From Hymenobacter jeollabukensis (lineage in GTDB: Bacteria; Bacteroidota; Bacteroidia; Cytophagales; Hymenobacteraceae): a stretch of 64,000 nucleotides of DNA. Of this stretch, positions 44,217 to 52,677 are shown piece by piece. The stretch is from the NCBI RefSeq assembly GCF_005771675.1, contig NZ_VAJM01000005.1, positions 1 through 64,000 on the forward strand, in the 5' to 3' direction. Both the position numbers and the translations under genes were made by a program. Under the pieces are notes generated by a model. It made no database searches, was not told the origin of the DNA, and saw nothing but the letters and a program-made list of their open reading frames with translations. Within the stretch, counting starts at the first letter, position 1; every line of letters starts with the position of its first letter.

Positions 44217-45755
44217 ATGAACGAGCTGGTGAATTTGGCCAAGGTTGTGACGAATCGGCGGTTGACAACGGTCCCGTTGGTTGAATTCGCCGGCCGGGGC
44301 GATGCACGCACCCGCGAGGAGGAGTTGCTGAATATTCTGCTGGCCGATGCCAATGTCAGCAACTTGCAAGTAGCCAAGCGCATGTACAACAGCGGCTCGG
44401 CCAAAAGCCAGGCCGCTGTGCGCAAGCTCAAGCAGCGCCTGCAGCATAAGCTGCTCAATCATTTGTTCTTCCTGGACCACACCGACCCGCTGCATCCGGC
44501 TTTCCGGCGCTACGAACAGCAATGCTTGGAAATGATTTACCAAGCGACGATGCTACTGCGGGAAGGCGAGCGAGTATTACTGCCGCAACTACTACGCAAG
44601 GCCGCACGGCTGGCGGCCGAGGGAGAATTCACGCCGCAGGCCATCAGCGCTTGGGACATGATGCGCGCCATCAGCATCGAAACCAACGACTATTCGCAGT
44701 ACCGCAAAAGCGTCAAACAGCTCGAGAAACTCGATAAAACCCTGTTGGTGGAACAACAGGCCCAGCACCTGTTTCGAGAAGCAAAGATGAACTTGGCCCG
44801 TTCGGTGTCGTCGCGGCGGCGGTTGCTGCAGCAGCTACCAATTATCATCGGCAAGCTGGAGGCGCTGTATAAGCAAGTGCCAACCTATAACGTGTACGAC
44901 CCGCTGCTGAAGCTGCAGCTGATTCTGCAGGAGCTGGTCGGCAACTTTGAGGAAATCATCCGCATCACCCAGGAGGCCGAAGACTTATTCGCACGGGGCA
45001 AGCTGAACCCGCGACGCTTCGATGGGCGCTTCACTAAGTTTTATAACGTATACGGGCACCTGCGGGCCCGGCGCCTGAAAGAAGGGCTGGCGGTGGCCGA
45101 GGGCTACCTGTCGGCGTTTCACCGCTCCAGCAACAACTGGTTTGTGTTTCTGGAAAACTACTACCTGCTGGCCATGCACGACGGGGACTACGCGCTGGCC
45201 GGCGACCTGCTGCGGCGGATGCAGAACAACCCGTTTGTGACCAAAATCTCGCAGCCGGCCCGGCAGCGCTGGGACTTGTTCCGGGCCTACTTGTACTTTG
45301 TGCGGCCCGAGGAAGCGGGGCTGCGGCCGCTGCACTTTGCGCAGCTGGTGCAGCGCATTCCCGACCACAGCCGCGACAAGCAGGGCTATAACGTGGCCAT
45401 TCTGATTCTGCAGTTTCTGCACTACCTGCGCGAGGGCAACATCGAGGCGCTGCTGGCGCGCCTGGAAAGCCTGCGCAAGTACGAAAGCGCCCACTTGCGC
45501 GATGCCGCCACCTTGCGCAGCCGGCTGATGTTCCGCTTGCTGCAACTGACGGTAAAAGAGAATTTCGACCCCAAGGCCTGCGAGAAAAAGGGGCAGGCAT
45601 TGTTGGGCCGGCTCATTGAAACCCCGCCGCCGGGCGAGGCTTTCGCGGAAATCGAAATCATTCCCTACGAAAGCCTCTGGCAACAGACGCTGCTGATGCT
45701 GCAGCACATGGCTGAAAAGCAGCAACAGCAGGAGCGGCTGAGGCGCGCCGGTTAG
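44217..45755 (+). CDS. large all-helical protein, candidate peptide-sensing regulator
   Basis: 512 residues, no signal peptide or membrane segments. Residues 30-95 (EEELLNILLADANVSN, then VAKRMYNSGSAKSQAAVRKL and KQRLQHKLLNHLFFLD) look like a helix-turn-helix type segment leading into a long helix. The remainder is continuous alpha-helix with about 35-40-residue periodicity (for example FYNVYGHLRARRLKEGLAVA, LLAMHDGDYALAGDLLRRMQ, LHYLREGNIEALLARLESLR), as in TPR-like solenoids. Helical solenoids with an N-terminal DNA-binding part are the layout of RRNPP peptide receptors, but I recognise no named family. It is divergent from the peptide/Opp operon, 320 nt away, and its stop codon overlaps that of the convergent next gene. 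Confidence 0.8.
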   Translation: MNELVNLAKVVTNRRLTTVPLVEFAGRGDARTREEELLNILLADANVSNLQVAKRMYNSGSAKSQAAVRKLKQRLQHKLLNHLFFLDHTDPLHPAFRRYEQQCLEMIYQATMLLREGERVLLPQLLRKAARLAAEGEFTPQAISAWDMMRAISIETNDYSQYRKSVKQLEKLDKTLLVEQQAQHLFREAKMNLARSVSSRRRLLQQLPIIIGKLEALYKQVPTYNVYDPLLKLQLILQELVGNFEEIIRITQEAEDLFARGKLNPRRFDGRFTKFYNVYGHLRARRLKEGLAVAEGYLSAFHRSSNNWFVFLENYYLLAMHDGDYALAGDLLRRMQNNPFVTKISQPARQRWDLFRAYLYFVRPEEAGLRPLHFAQLVQRIPDHSRDKQGYNVAILILQFLHYLREGNIEALLARLESLRKYESAHLRDAATLRSRLMFRLLQLTVKENFDPKACEKKGQALLGRLIETPPPGEAFAEIEIIPYESLWQQTLLMLQHMAEKQQQQERLRRAG

Positions 45756-46108
45756 GGTTTCGCGGCGGTAGCGTTGGCCGGAGCCGTAGCGGCCCACTGC
45801 TCGAAGCGCTGGTACTGCGCGGCCGTGAGCAGGGTTTTCAGGTTCGTGCGGTATTCCTCGGCCACGGCTTGCAGCTTGGGCTGGCGCACGGCTTCGTCGC
45901 CCACGTACATGCGGTCAATTTCCTGTTCCTTCTCCATGCGGCTGATGGTCAGGCGCTTTACCTGCAGCTGGCGGGCGTCATCCAGGCCTAGGCGGGGGGC
46001 CAGCGTGCGGGTGTAGTCGGCAGCGCGCTGCGAGATGGAAGGCGTGCCCTGGGCGAATGCGCCAACCAGCAGCAGCGAAAGGCAGGTGGTGGTCAGAAGC
46101 TTTTTCAT
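45752..46108 (-). CDS. small exported protein, Spy/DUF-like
   Basis: 118 residues. Signal peptide MKKLLTTTCLSLLLVGAFAQ, then a helical region rich in Arg and Gln with LGLDDARQLQVKRLTISRME and RTNLKTLLTAAQYQRFEQW, resembling small periplasmic helical (Spy-like) proteins of Bacteroidota; family uncertain. It ends tail to tail with the helical regulator, stops overlapping. ATG 46108 is fixed by the signal peptide. Confidence 0.72.
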   Translation of the reverse strand: MKKLLTTTCLSLLLVGAFAQGTPSISQRAADYTRTLAPRLGLDDARQLQVKRLTISRMEKEQEIDRMYVGDEAVRQPKLQAVAEEYRTNLKTLLTAAQYQRFEQWAATAPANATAAKP

Positions 46109-46274
46109 GGCGGAGTATGGTTGGATTACGTTGAGAAGATGTTGGATCGGCAGGACAAAGAAACGGAATGAACAGGAATTATTGTGAACTTTTGAAATAT
46201 TTTTTTGCACAGTATTTCGAAGAGTAGTTAAGTGCCTCATGTAACAGTGCAAGCGGCTGGCGCGAGTACAACAC

Positions 46275-46303
46275 AAAAAAGCCCGACCATATTGATCGGG
46301 CTT
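46275..46303 (-). terminator. terminator of the PKD/LytTR/kinase operon
   Basis: aagcccga and tcgggctt pair around the loop and are followed on the minus strand by TTTTTTG, 35 nt beyond the PKD gene. Confidence 0.85.
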
Positions 46304-46338
46304 AGAGGAATGCATTTTGCCGGCAGGCTTGGAATGGA

Positions 46339-46983
46339 CTAAGGCAGCACGATTACCGGGCGGCTCACGCAGTGGCTATCGGGGCAGGAATCGGGGCCGT
46401 TGGCCCGCAGGCTCATGCGCACCTCGAAGCGGCCGGGCTTGCGGAAGGTATGCGTCAGGCGGCGGCCGTTGCTGATGGTCCCGTCGCGAAAATCCCAGAG
46501 CACGACGGTATTCGTGCAGGGCGGAATCTGGGCCTGGAAGGCATCGAAGGTGACAACTTGGCCCACGCGCACGGTGTCGGTGGAGAGGGTGAAGTCGACG
46601 AGGGGCTCCAGGGTAAAATCGACCGGGTAGGTTTGCTCGGCGGTGCGCAGGCGGCCGGTGCGCTCGTCCAGCACATCGAGCTGAATGAGGTAGCGGCGGC
46701 GCTCGGCGTAGCAATGCGAAATGACCGCGCCGGTGAGCGTGGTGCCGTCGCCCATCTGCCAGCGGTAGGTGAGGGGGCCGGCGGCGGGGTCGACGGAGCG
46801 GCGGGCGTCGAGGTCGACGCAGGGCGGCGGGACGCTGGGCCGAGGGCAGCTGACACTGAGCGTGTCGCCGGCCTGCTGCGCCAGCGCCGCCGGGCCGGTA
46901 AGCAGGAAACCGAGCATAAGCGGCCACCCCAAACGCGGGGCGGAGCCGATAACGCGGGAGCGGGAAAGAGCAGACAGCGGCAT
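46339..46983 (-). CDS. exported PKD domain protein
   Basis: 214 residues with a signal peptide (cleavage after ALA, about 36). Two PKD-type beta sandwiches can be seen: the first around YRWQMGDGTTLTG and the second around VLWDFRDGTISNGRRLTHTF and KPGRFEVRMSL. Several Cys (SCPRPSVPPPC, IPPCTN, SCPDSHC) may pair. Probable envelope or surface binding protein. Its start lies 18 nt after the LytTR gene, so it may be part of that signalling operon. Confidence 0.78.
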   Translation of the reverse strand: MPLSALSRSRVIGSAPRLGWPLMLGFLLTGPAALAQQAGDTLSVSCPRPSVPPPCVDLDARRSVDPAAGPLTYRWQMGDGTTLTGAVISHCYAERRRYLIQLDVLDERTGRLRTAEQTYPVDFTLEPLVDFTLSTDTVRVGQVVTFDAFQAQIPPCTNTVVLWDFRDGTISNGRRLTHTFRKPGRFEVRMSLRANGPDSCPDSHCVSRPVIVLP

Positions 46984-47001
46984 GGGAGCGAAAATAACGC
47001 C

Positions 47002-47727
47002 CTAGAACTTGTTGAGGCGCTGCAGTACGTCGCGCATATAGGTTTGCCCGATGGGCAGGTGCTTGCCGTCGATGACCACGGCATTGTCGTCAATGGCCTG
47101 CACGTAGCGCAGATTGACGATGGTGGAGCGGTGAATGCGCACGAACTGCTGCGCGGGAAACTTCTCTTCCACGGCCCGCATGGTGCTGTACACGATGAGC
47201 TTCTGCTGCCCGAGCACGATGTGCACGTAGTCACCCAGGGCCTCCACGTAGTGCACGTCGTCGAACCCCACGCGCACCAGCTTGCTGTCGACTTTGACGA
47301 AGGTGTGGTCGGTGGAAGCCGGCGCGGCGGCCGCGGGCGTCGGGGCGGCCTGCGCGGTTTCGAGGGCTTTCTGGGCGGCTTTGAGGAAGCGCGCGTAGGC
47401 CACGGGCTTCACCAGGTAATCGACCACGCGGTGCTCGAAGGCGGCCACGGCGTAGTCGCGGCTGCTGGTGACGAGCACGACCATGGGCGGCTCGGTGAGG
47501 GTGTCGAGCAGGTCGAGGCCGGTCATTTCGGGCATGTCCACGTCGAGGAACAGCAGGTCGACGGGGGTGGTACGCAGGGTGGCCGCCGCCTCGATGGCAC
47601 TACTACAGGACCCGGCCGATTCGAGAAAATCGGTGTGGATAATGCAACTCTGAATAACCTGGATAGCTAGCGGGTCATCGTCGACGACGAGACAGCGCAA
47701 CGTGGTGGGAACGGCGGAGTTGGGCAT
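47002..47727 (-). CDS. LytTR-family response regulator
   Basis: 241 residues. Receiver domain 8-125 with acidic pocket VVDDD and phospho-acceptor D62 in LFLDVDMPEMTG. A linker rich in Ala/Pro leads to a LytTR DNA-binding domain from about 145 (TFVKVDSKLVRVGFDDVHYVE, QQFVRIHRSTIVNLRYVQAI). It is 36 nt downstream of the hybrid kinase gene on the same strand and is the obvious output of its phosphorelay. The -7 box at 47733-47740 lies 5 nt before the ATG. Confidence 0.93.
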   Translation of the reverse strand: MPNSAVPTTLRCLVVDDDPLAIQVIQSCIIHTDFLESAGSCSSAIEAAATLRTTPVDLLFLDVDMPEMTGLDLLDTLTEPPMVVLVTSSRDYAVAAFEHRVVDYLVKPVAYARFLKAAQKALETAQAAPTPAAAAPASTDHTFVKVDSKLVRVGFDDVHYVEALGDYVHIVLGQQKLIVYSTMRAVEEKFPAQQFVRIHRSTIVNLRYVQAIDDNAVVIDGKHLPIGQTYMRDVLQRLNKF

Positions 47728-47732
47728 AACGC

Positions 47733-47740
47733 CAAAGGTA
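47733..47740 (-). promoter_or_regulatory. -7 box immediately before the LytTR gene
   Basis: Minus strand TACCTTTG, an exact match to TAnnTTTG, is 5 nt from the ATG at 47727. It would give a transcript that starts at or within a few bases of the start codon and allows the regulator to be made without the kinase. Confidence 0.45.
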
Positions 47741-47763
47741 GCCGCCGGCTTGGAAAAAGCCAG

Positions 47764-50700
47764 TTACCCGGCGGCCGCGTCGCGGCGGCGCTGCAGCAGC
47801 GGGTACAGCTGCTGCAACTGCGCATCGGCAGTGGTAGCCTGGGCCGCCGCTTTGGGTGGCAACTGGCCCTGTTTGGCCTGTTGCTCAAGCGCATCAAGCA
47901 GCTCGTGCAGCCGGGGCAGGCCGAAATAGGCCAGCTGGCCTTTGATGCGGTGCGCGAGGCTGGCGGCCAGCGCGGCGTCGGCTGCGGCCACGGCCGCCTG
48001 CAGCTGCTCGGCCAACGGGGGCACGTCGCGCAGGAAGGTGTCGATGATCTGGGCAATGAAGGCTTCGCTGCCGAAGGCTAGTTCTTCGAGCAGGGACCAG
48101 TCCGGTGCTTCGACGTTGGCGGCTGGCGGCACCGGCACTGCTGGCGTAGCATCGGTGGCCGGCACTGACGGTAGGTTCTCGGAGGGCGGGGCGGCGGCAC
48201 GCGGCGTGGTGGCGCGGCCGGTGAAGCGGGCCAGCGTGGCGTAGAGCACGGCCGGGTCGAAGGGCTTGGGCAGGGTGTCGTTCATGCCGGCGGCCAGGGC
48301 CAGGGCGCGGTCTTCGGGCAGGGCCGAGGCGGTGAGGCCGATAATGGGCAGCGCGGCGGTATCGGGGAAGTGCAGGCGCAGCTGGCGGCTGGCCTCGTAG
48401 CCGTCCATTTCGGGCATCTGCACGTCCATCAGCACGGCGTCGAAGGCGGTGGCGGCGGCGGTTTCCACGGCCAGGCGGCCGTTGGCGGCCATGACGACCT
48501 GCACGTTCCAGGCTTCCAGGGTTTTGCGGGCCACCAGCTGATTCAGCTCGTTGTCTTCGGCCACCAGCACGCGCAAGGGCGGCGCGAAGGGCGTCAGCTC
48601 GACGGGCGCGTCGGAGGGCAGCTCGGCCGCGTCGGCCTCGGGGTAGGGCAGCTCGAAGAGGAAAGTGGAGCCCACGCCGACCTCGCTTTCCACCCAGAGG
48701 CGGCCGCCGTGCAGCTCCACCAGGTTGCGGGCAATGCTCAGACCCAGGCCGGTGCCGCCAAACTGCCGGGTGGTGCTGGTGTTGGCCTGCGAGAAGTCCT
48801 CGAAAATGGCGTCGAGCTTATCGGCCGGGATGCCGATGCCGGTGTCCTGCACCGCAAAGCGCACCCGCCATTGGTCCGCCTCCGGCCGGGCCGTCACGCG
48901 CACCGTCACGCTGCCCTGGGTGGTGAACTTGATGGCGTTGCCGATCAGGTTGACGAGCACCTGATTCAGGCGCACCGGGTCGCCCAGCACGGCCAGGGGC
49001 ACCTCGGGCGCCAGCTCCAGGCGCAGCTGCAGGCCCTTGCTGGCGGTGGCAAACTCGAACATGCGCGCCACCCGCTGCAGCAGCCCGCGCAGGCCGAACG
49101 GGGTGCTTTCCAGTGTCAGCTTGCCGGCCTCGATTTTGGAGGAGTCGAGGATGTCGTTGATGATGGTGAGCAGGTTCTGCGAGGAGCCCTGAATGGCCGC
49201 CAGGTACTCCGTCTGCTCTGTATTGGTGGGCGTGCGCTGCAGCAGGTGCGTCAGGCCGATGACGGCATTCATCGGCGTGCGGATTTCGTGGCTCATGTTG
49301 GCCAAAAACTGCGCCTTGGCCCGGCGCGAGGCCTCGGCCGCGTCGCGGGCCACCACCAGGTCGGTGTTGATCTGCTCGATGTGGGCCTTCTGCTGACGCA
49401 GTTCCTGGGTCCGCTCGCGCACCGTCAGCTCCAGCTGCAGCTTCTGGCGGCGCAGCGTGGCCTCGCGGGTGCGGATGAAGGCCCATACGGCGGCGGCGGC
49501 AGCCAGCAGCAGCAGTGCGGCAAACCACCAGGTGCGCCAGAACGGGGTGGCAATGCCGAACGACAGCCGCGTCACGGCGCTCCAAGGCGCGGCGGGGTGC
49601 AGCCGGGCCCGCACTTCCAGCACGTAGCGGCCCGCGTCGAGGCGGGGAAACTGCGCTTCGGCCAGGCGGCTGGGGCGGCTCCAGGCGTCGTGGTAGCCGC
49701 GCAAGCGGTACTGGTACTGAACTTCCGTGGCACTGGTCAGGCTGATGCCACGGAAGTCGAAGGCCACGCGGTGTAGGCCAGCCGCCAGCGTACCAATGGC
49801 TTCGGGGCGGCGGGCTTCGCCGTCGACCTCGGCCCGCGCCACGGTGAGGCCGGCCAGCGTCGGGCGCGGGAAAAGGGCCGAATCGGCGGTGCTGAGGCAG
49901 AGCAGGCCGGCGCGGGTGGCCGTCCACACGGCCAGATTATGAGCATCTAAAGCAGCCAGGGGGAGCAGGTCGCGCACCAACAGGTTGGCGGGCGAAGTCA
50001 CCGGCACGAAGCGCTTGGTCGCCGGATGAAAGGCGCTCAGACCATTACGATGCACGACCAGTAGCTGGTCGGGGTAGAAACGATTAGGAGCGTAGCGCGG
50101 GTCGTAGGTGCCGTGCGGGGCCTGGCCGTACCGGAAACGCGCCAGGGCGTAACAGTACATTGATGGCAAACCCTGGGCGCCGGTGTACTGGCGTAATTTG
50201 CCCCGTTCATAGCAAAACAGGCCCGCGCCCTCGGTCCCAATCCAGACGCGGCCGGCGCTGTCCTGGTCCAGGGCGCTGACGTCGAGGGCGCCGCTGGGGA
50301 AGCGGTGGTAGGCAAACCGCCCGCGCTGCCATACCGCCAACCCGGTGTCGTGGGTGCCGAACCACACGCGGCCTTCCCGGTCGCAGAGCAGGCTGTAAAT
50401 GGTGTTGTGCAGCAGGCCGTTGGCGGTGGTATAATGCTGGGCGGGCTGGCGGGCGTCGGCGGGCAGGTAATAAGCGCCGTCGAGAGCGGTACCCACCCAC
50501 AGGCTGCCGTCGGGCATGGCGGCCAAGGCAGTGGCGCGCAGGTTAGCGGGCAGACGCGGGAGGCGTTGCCAGTCGCCGCCGGGGCGCGTCAGCTCCCACA
50601 CGCCCGCGCCGTCGGTGGCTACGCGGTAGCGCCCGGCCGGCCGCAGCGCGTCTTCGATGGCGGTAACCGGCGCCTGGGCAGGCAGCGGCGCCTCGGCAAC

Positions 50701-51396
50701 CGATGGGCCGGACAATGGGTGAGCTACCGCGTCGGGCCGCAGCAAGCGCAACTGGCCGGCGGCCGTACCCGCGTAGGCGCTCCAGCCCGCGGTGCCGAGC
50801 ACGGTGGGGGCGGAAAAGCTGGGCGGCTGGTAGGGATAGAGCGTAATGTGCCGGTCGGAGTGCCGCCACAGACCCTGCCCGGCCGTGCCCAGCCAGGCGT
50901 TGCCTTCCCGGTCTTCGAGCATGCACGTAATGTCCGGGACTTCCGTCAGGCGAAAACGGCGCTGATAATGATTGATGGCAGCCGTGTCAGCCGCCGGCAG
51001 GCCCGTGCGCGTCCGGAACCCGGCCGGTAACCCCGCGCCCTTGCGGACCGTCATAAACCGCTGCCCGTCCCAGCGCGACACGCCGCCCTGGTAGTGATTC
51101 ACCCACAGCGTGTGCGTGGTTGAATCTTCAAAGAGCCGCGTGGCAAAGTCCTCGGCCAGGCCCTGCCGGGTGGTGAAGGTGACGAATTCGGTGCCGTCGT
51201 AGCGCACCAGGCCCTCGGCGGTGGCCACCCAGAGGGAGCCCTGCCGGTCCTGGTGCAGGGCGTAGACGAAGCTGGGCGCGAAGCCCTCGGCCGGGCCGAA
51301 CTGCTTTAGCCAGTGCCGCTGCTGGGCGCGGGCCGGCATTAGCACGGCCCAAAGCAGCCCAATCAACAGCCCAAACCGCGCGCAGAAACGAATCAT
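47764..51396 (-). CDS. hybrid two-component sensor kinase with propeller sensor, receiver and Hpt domains
   Basis: 1210 residues. Signal/anchor 1-24. Periplasmic sensor about 30-620: two-component regulator propeller repeats (YALHQDRQGSLWVATAEGLV, MLEDREGNAWLGTAGQGLW, LLCDREGRVWFGTHDTGLAV, ALDQDSAGRVWIGTEGAGLF) and a Y_Y_Y domain (YQYRLRGYHDAWS). A transmembrane segment (about 635-655) leads to HisKA (H703 in MSHEIRTPMNAV), HATPase_c (GNAIKF, DTGIGIP, GTGLGLSIARNL), a receiver (D991 in VLMDVQMPEMDG) and a C-terminal Hpt domain (H1149 in AHRIKGQLAYFG). It thus lacks the AraC-type HTH of classical HTCS proteins and should pass phosphate through Hpt to the LytTR regulator next door. The ligand is unknown. 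Confidence 0.93.
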   Translation of the reverse strand: MIRFCARFGLLIGLLWAVLMPARAQQRHWLKQFGPAEGFAPSFVYALHQDRQGSLWVATAEGLVRYDGTEFVTFTTRQGLAEDFATRLFEDSTTHTLWVNHYQGGVSRWDGQRFMTVRKGAGLPAGFRTRTGLPAADTAAINHYQRRFRLTEVPDITCMLEDREGNAWLGTAGQGLWRHSDRHITLYPYQPPSFSAPTVLGTAGWSAYAGTAAGQLRLLRPDAVAHPLSGPSVAEAPLPAQAPVTAIEDALRPAGRYRVATDGAGVWELTRPGGDWQRLPRLPANLRATALAAMPDGSLWVGTALDGAYYLPADARQPAQHYTTANGLLHNTIYSLLCDREGRVWFGTHDTGLAVWQRGRFAYHRFPSGALDVSALDQDSAGRVWIGTEGAGLFCYERGKLRQYTGAQGLPSMYCYALARFRYGQAPHGTYDPRYAPNRFYPDQLLVVHRNGLSAFHPATKRFVPVTSPANLLVRDLLPLAALDAHNLAVWTATRAGLLCLSTADSALFPRPTLAGLTVARAEVDGEARRPEAIGTLAAGLHRVAFDFRGISLTSATEVQYQYRLRGYHDAWSRPSRLAEAQFPRLDAGRYVLEVRARLHPAAPWSAVTRLSFGIATPFWRTWWFAALLLLAAAAAVWAFIRTREATLRRQKLQLELTVRERTQELRQQKAHIEQINTDLVVARDAAEASRRAKAQFLANMSHEIRTPMNAVIGLTHLLQRTPTNTEQTEYLAAIQGSSQNLLTIINDILDSSKIEAGKLTLESTPFGLRGLLQRVARMFEFATASKGLQLRLELAPEVPLAVLGDPVRLNQVLVNLIGNAIKFTTQGSVTVRVTARPEADQWRVRFAVQDTGIGIPADKLDAIFEDFSQANTSTTRQFGGTGLGLSIARNLVELHGGRLWVESEVGVGSTFLFELPYPEADAAELPSDAPVELTPFAPPLRVLVAEDNELNQLVARKTLEAWNVQVVMAANGRLAVETAAATAFDAVLMDVQMPEMDGYEASRQLRLHFPDTAALPIIGLTASALPEDRALALAAGMNDTLPKPFDPAVLYATLARFTGRATTPRAAAPPSENLPSVPATDATPAVPVPPAANVEAPDWSLLEELAFGSEAFIAQIIDTFLRDVPPLAEQLQAAVAAADAALAASLAHRIKGQLAYFGLPRLHELLDALEQQAKQGQLPPKAAAQATTADAQLQQLYPLLQRRRDAAAG

Positions 51397-51400
51397 CGGG

Positions 51401-51408
51401 GCAAGATA
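51401..51408 (-). promoter_or_regulatory. possible -7 box for the hybrid kinase
   Basis: Minus strand TATCTTGC, one mismatch to TAnnTTTG, four nt before the ATG at 51396. The same octamer occurs at 52474-52481 at the same distance from a start codon. Confidence 0.35.
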
Positions 51409-51496
51409 CGGCCGGGGCCGGGCGGCAGGCTGCGTTGGCGTTGAACCAGCGGCTGGGCTCGGTCAACGCCGCTGCCGCCTCGCCGACGCTGCCGGC

Positions 51497-52468
51497 TTAG
51501 CGGCGGATTTTCACGTCCACGTCGTAGCGGTACTTGGGCGGGCCGCCCAGCGGAATGGCGAAGAAGGGCAGGGCCGTGTCGTACTGGTCAGTCACGTAGA
51601 ACACCAGGTCGTTGGCGGCGCGCGAGCGGCTGGTCAGCTGCATATCGATGGAGAGGCCGTGCTCCTTGGCGCTGACGGGGTGGGTGCTGCTGGCCCACTT
51701 GGTGTCGCCCGACACGGTGGCGTCGTGCCCGTTCTTGGCCACCGAGTACAGCTTGATGCCCAAATCGTCGTCGGCGTCAAAGTTGCTTTGCTTGATGCTG
51801 ACCACGTGCTCGTTGATGAACGGGTAGAGGTGGGTCACGGCGTTGCGCTCGGGCGTGAGGCGAATGGCGTACTCGTAGGTGAAGGCGTTGCCGCCCTCCA
51901 CGGCCACGTTCTGGCTGGGGCTGCTGCTCAGGAAAAAGCGGTAGAGGTTGCCGTCGTCGCCCTTTTTGCCCTGCACCACCACCTTGAACACGTAGCCCTG
52001 AAACTCGGGCACTAGCTCGCCCTCCAGCGGGTTGAGCGGGCCGAAGGTGTACCACTGGTTGTCCAGCTTGGCATCCTGGCCGAAGGTTACCGACTTCAGC
52101 GGCGTGCCGCTGCGCAGGCCAGCTTTGGGCTCGGGCGAGCGGGCGTCGGCGTTGGAGTGGGCGCCGGGGCCGCCGTAGAGGCTGAACTCGGTCTGGGTGT
52201 TCCAGCCGAACTTGGCCTCGTCGTGCTTGCCGCCGCAGTCGGGGTCGAACACGCGGATGTAGACGGGCTGGCGGCGCTCCTTGGGCACCAGGAAAAAGTA
52301 CGTCGAGGTGAAATCGTCGTCGCCCCAGCTTTTATCGGCCTGCGCCCCGAAGGTGACGAGGTAGGCAATGTTTTCGCCGGGATTGGGCACGGCCTGGGCC
52401 CGGGCGGCCACCGGGCCGAGCAGCAGAAGAGCCAGCAGCAGCCGGCGCAGCGGGGGATTCAGCAACAT
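51497..52468 (-). CDS. exported protein of unknown function
   Basis: 323 residues. Signal peptide (RRLLLALLLLGPVAARAQA). The mature part is beta-rich and has conserved-looking blocks: TFGAQADKSWGDDDFTSTYFF, YIRVFDPDCGGKHDE, YVFKVVVQGKKGDDGNLYRF and NAFTYEYAIRLTPE. It might be a surface beta-sandwich protein, yet no domain is recognised. ATG 52468 chosen; a TTG three codons upstream is possible. Confidence 0.7.
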   Translation of the reverse strand: MLLNPPLRRLLLALLLLGPVAARAQAVPNPGENIAYLVTFGAQADKSWGDDDFTSTYFFLVPKERRQPVYIRVFDPDCGGKHDEAKFGWNTQTEFSLYGGPGAHSNADARSPEPKAGLRSGTPLKSVTFGQDAKLDNQWYTFGPLNPLEGELVPEFQGYVFKVVVQGKKGDDGNLYRFFLSSSPSQNVAVEGGNAFTYEYAIRLTPERNAVTHLYPFINEHVVSIKQSNFDADDDLGIKLYSVAKNGHDATVSGDTKWASSTHPVSAKEHGLSIDMQLTSRSRAANDLVFYVTDQYDTALPFFAIPLGGPPKYRYDVDVKIRR

Positions 52469-52473
52469 AAGCG

Positions 52474-52481
52474 GCAAGATA
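52474..52481 (-). promoter_or_regulatory. possible -7 box for the exported protein gene
   Basis: Minus strand TATCTTGC (one mismatch to consensus) five nt before the ATG at 52468. Confidence 0.35.
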
Positions 52482-52677
52482 TGCCGGGGCGGGCATTTGC
52501 CCTATCCGGTGGGTAGCGCGCAGCTGCTGAACCCGTAGCGACCGGACCGGTACCGCCCGCCGCCGCGCCGGCCAACCCGGCGGGCCGTTTTCGCGTTGGC
52601 AAAGCCGCCGGCCCGCCGTACCTTGGGCGGGCCGAGTTGTTATCCTACCTGTCCGCTGCATTCGTTTCCGCCCGCCG

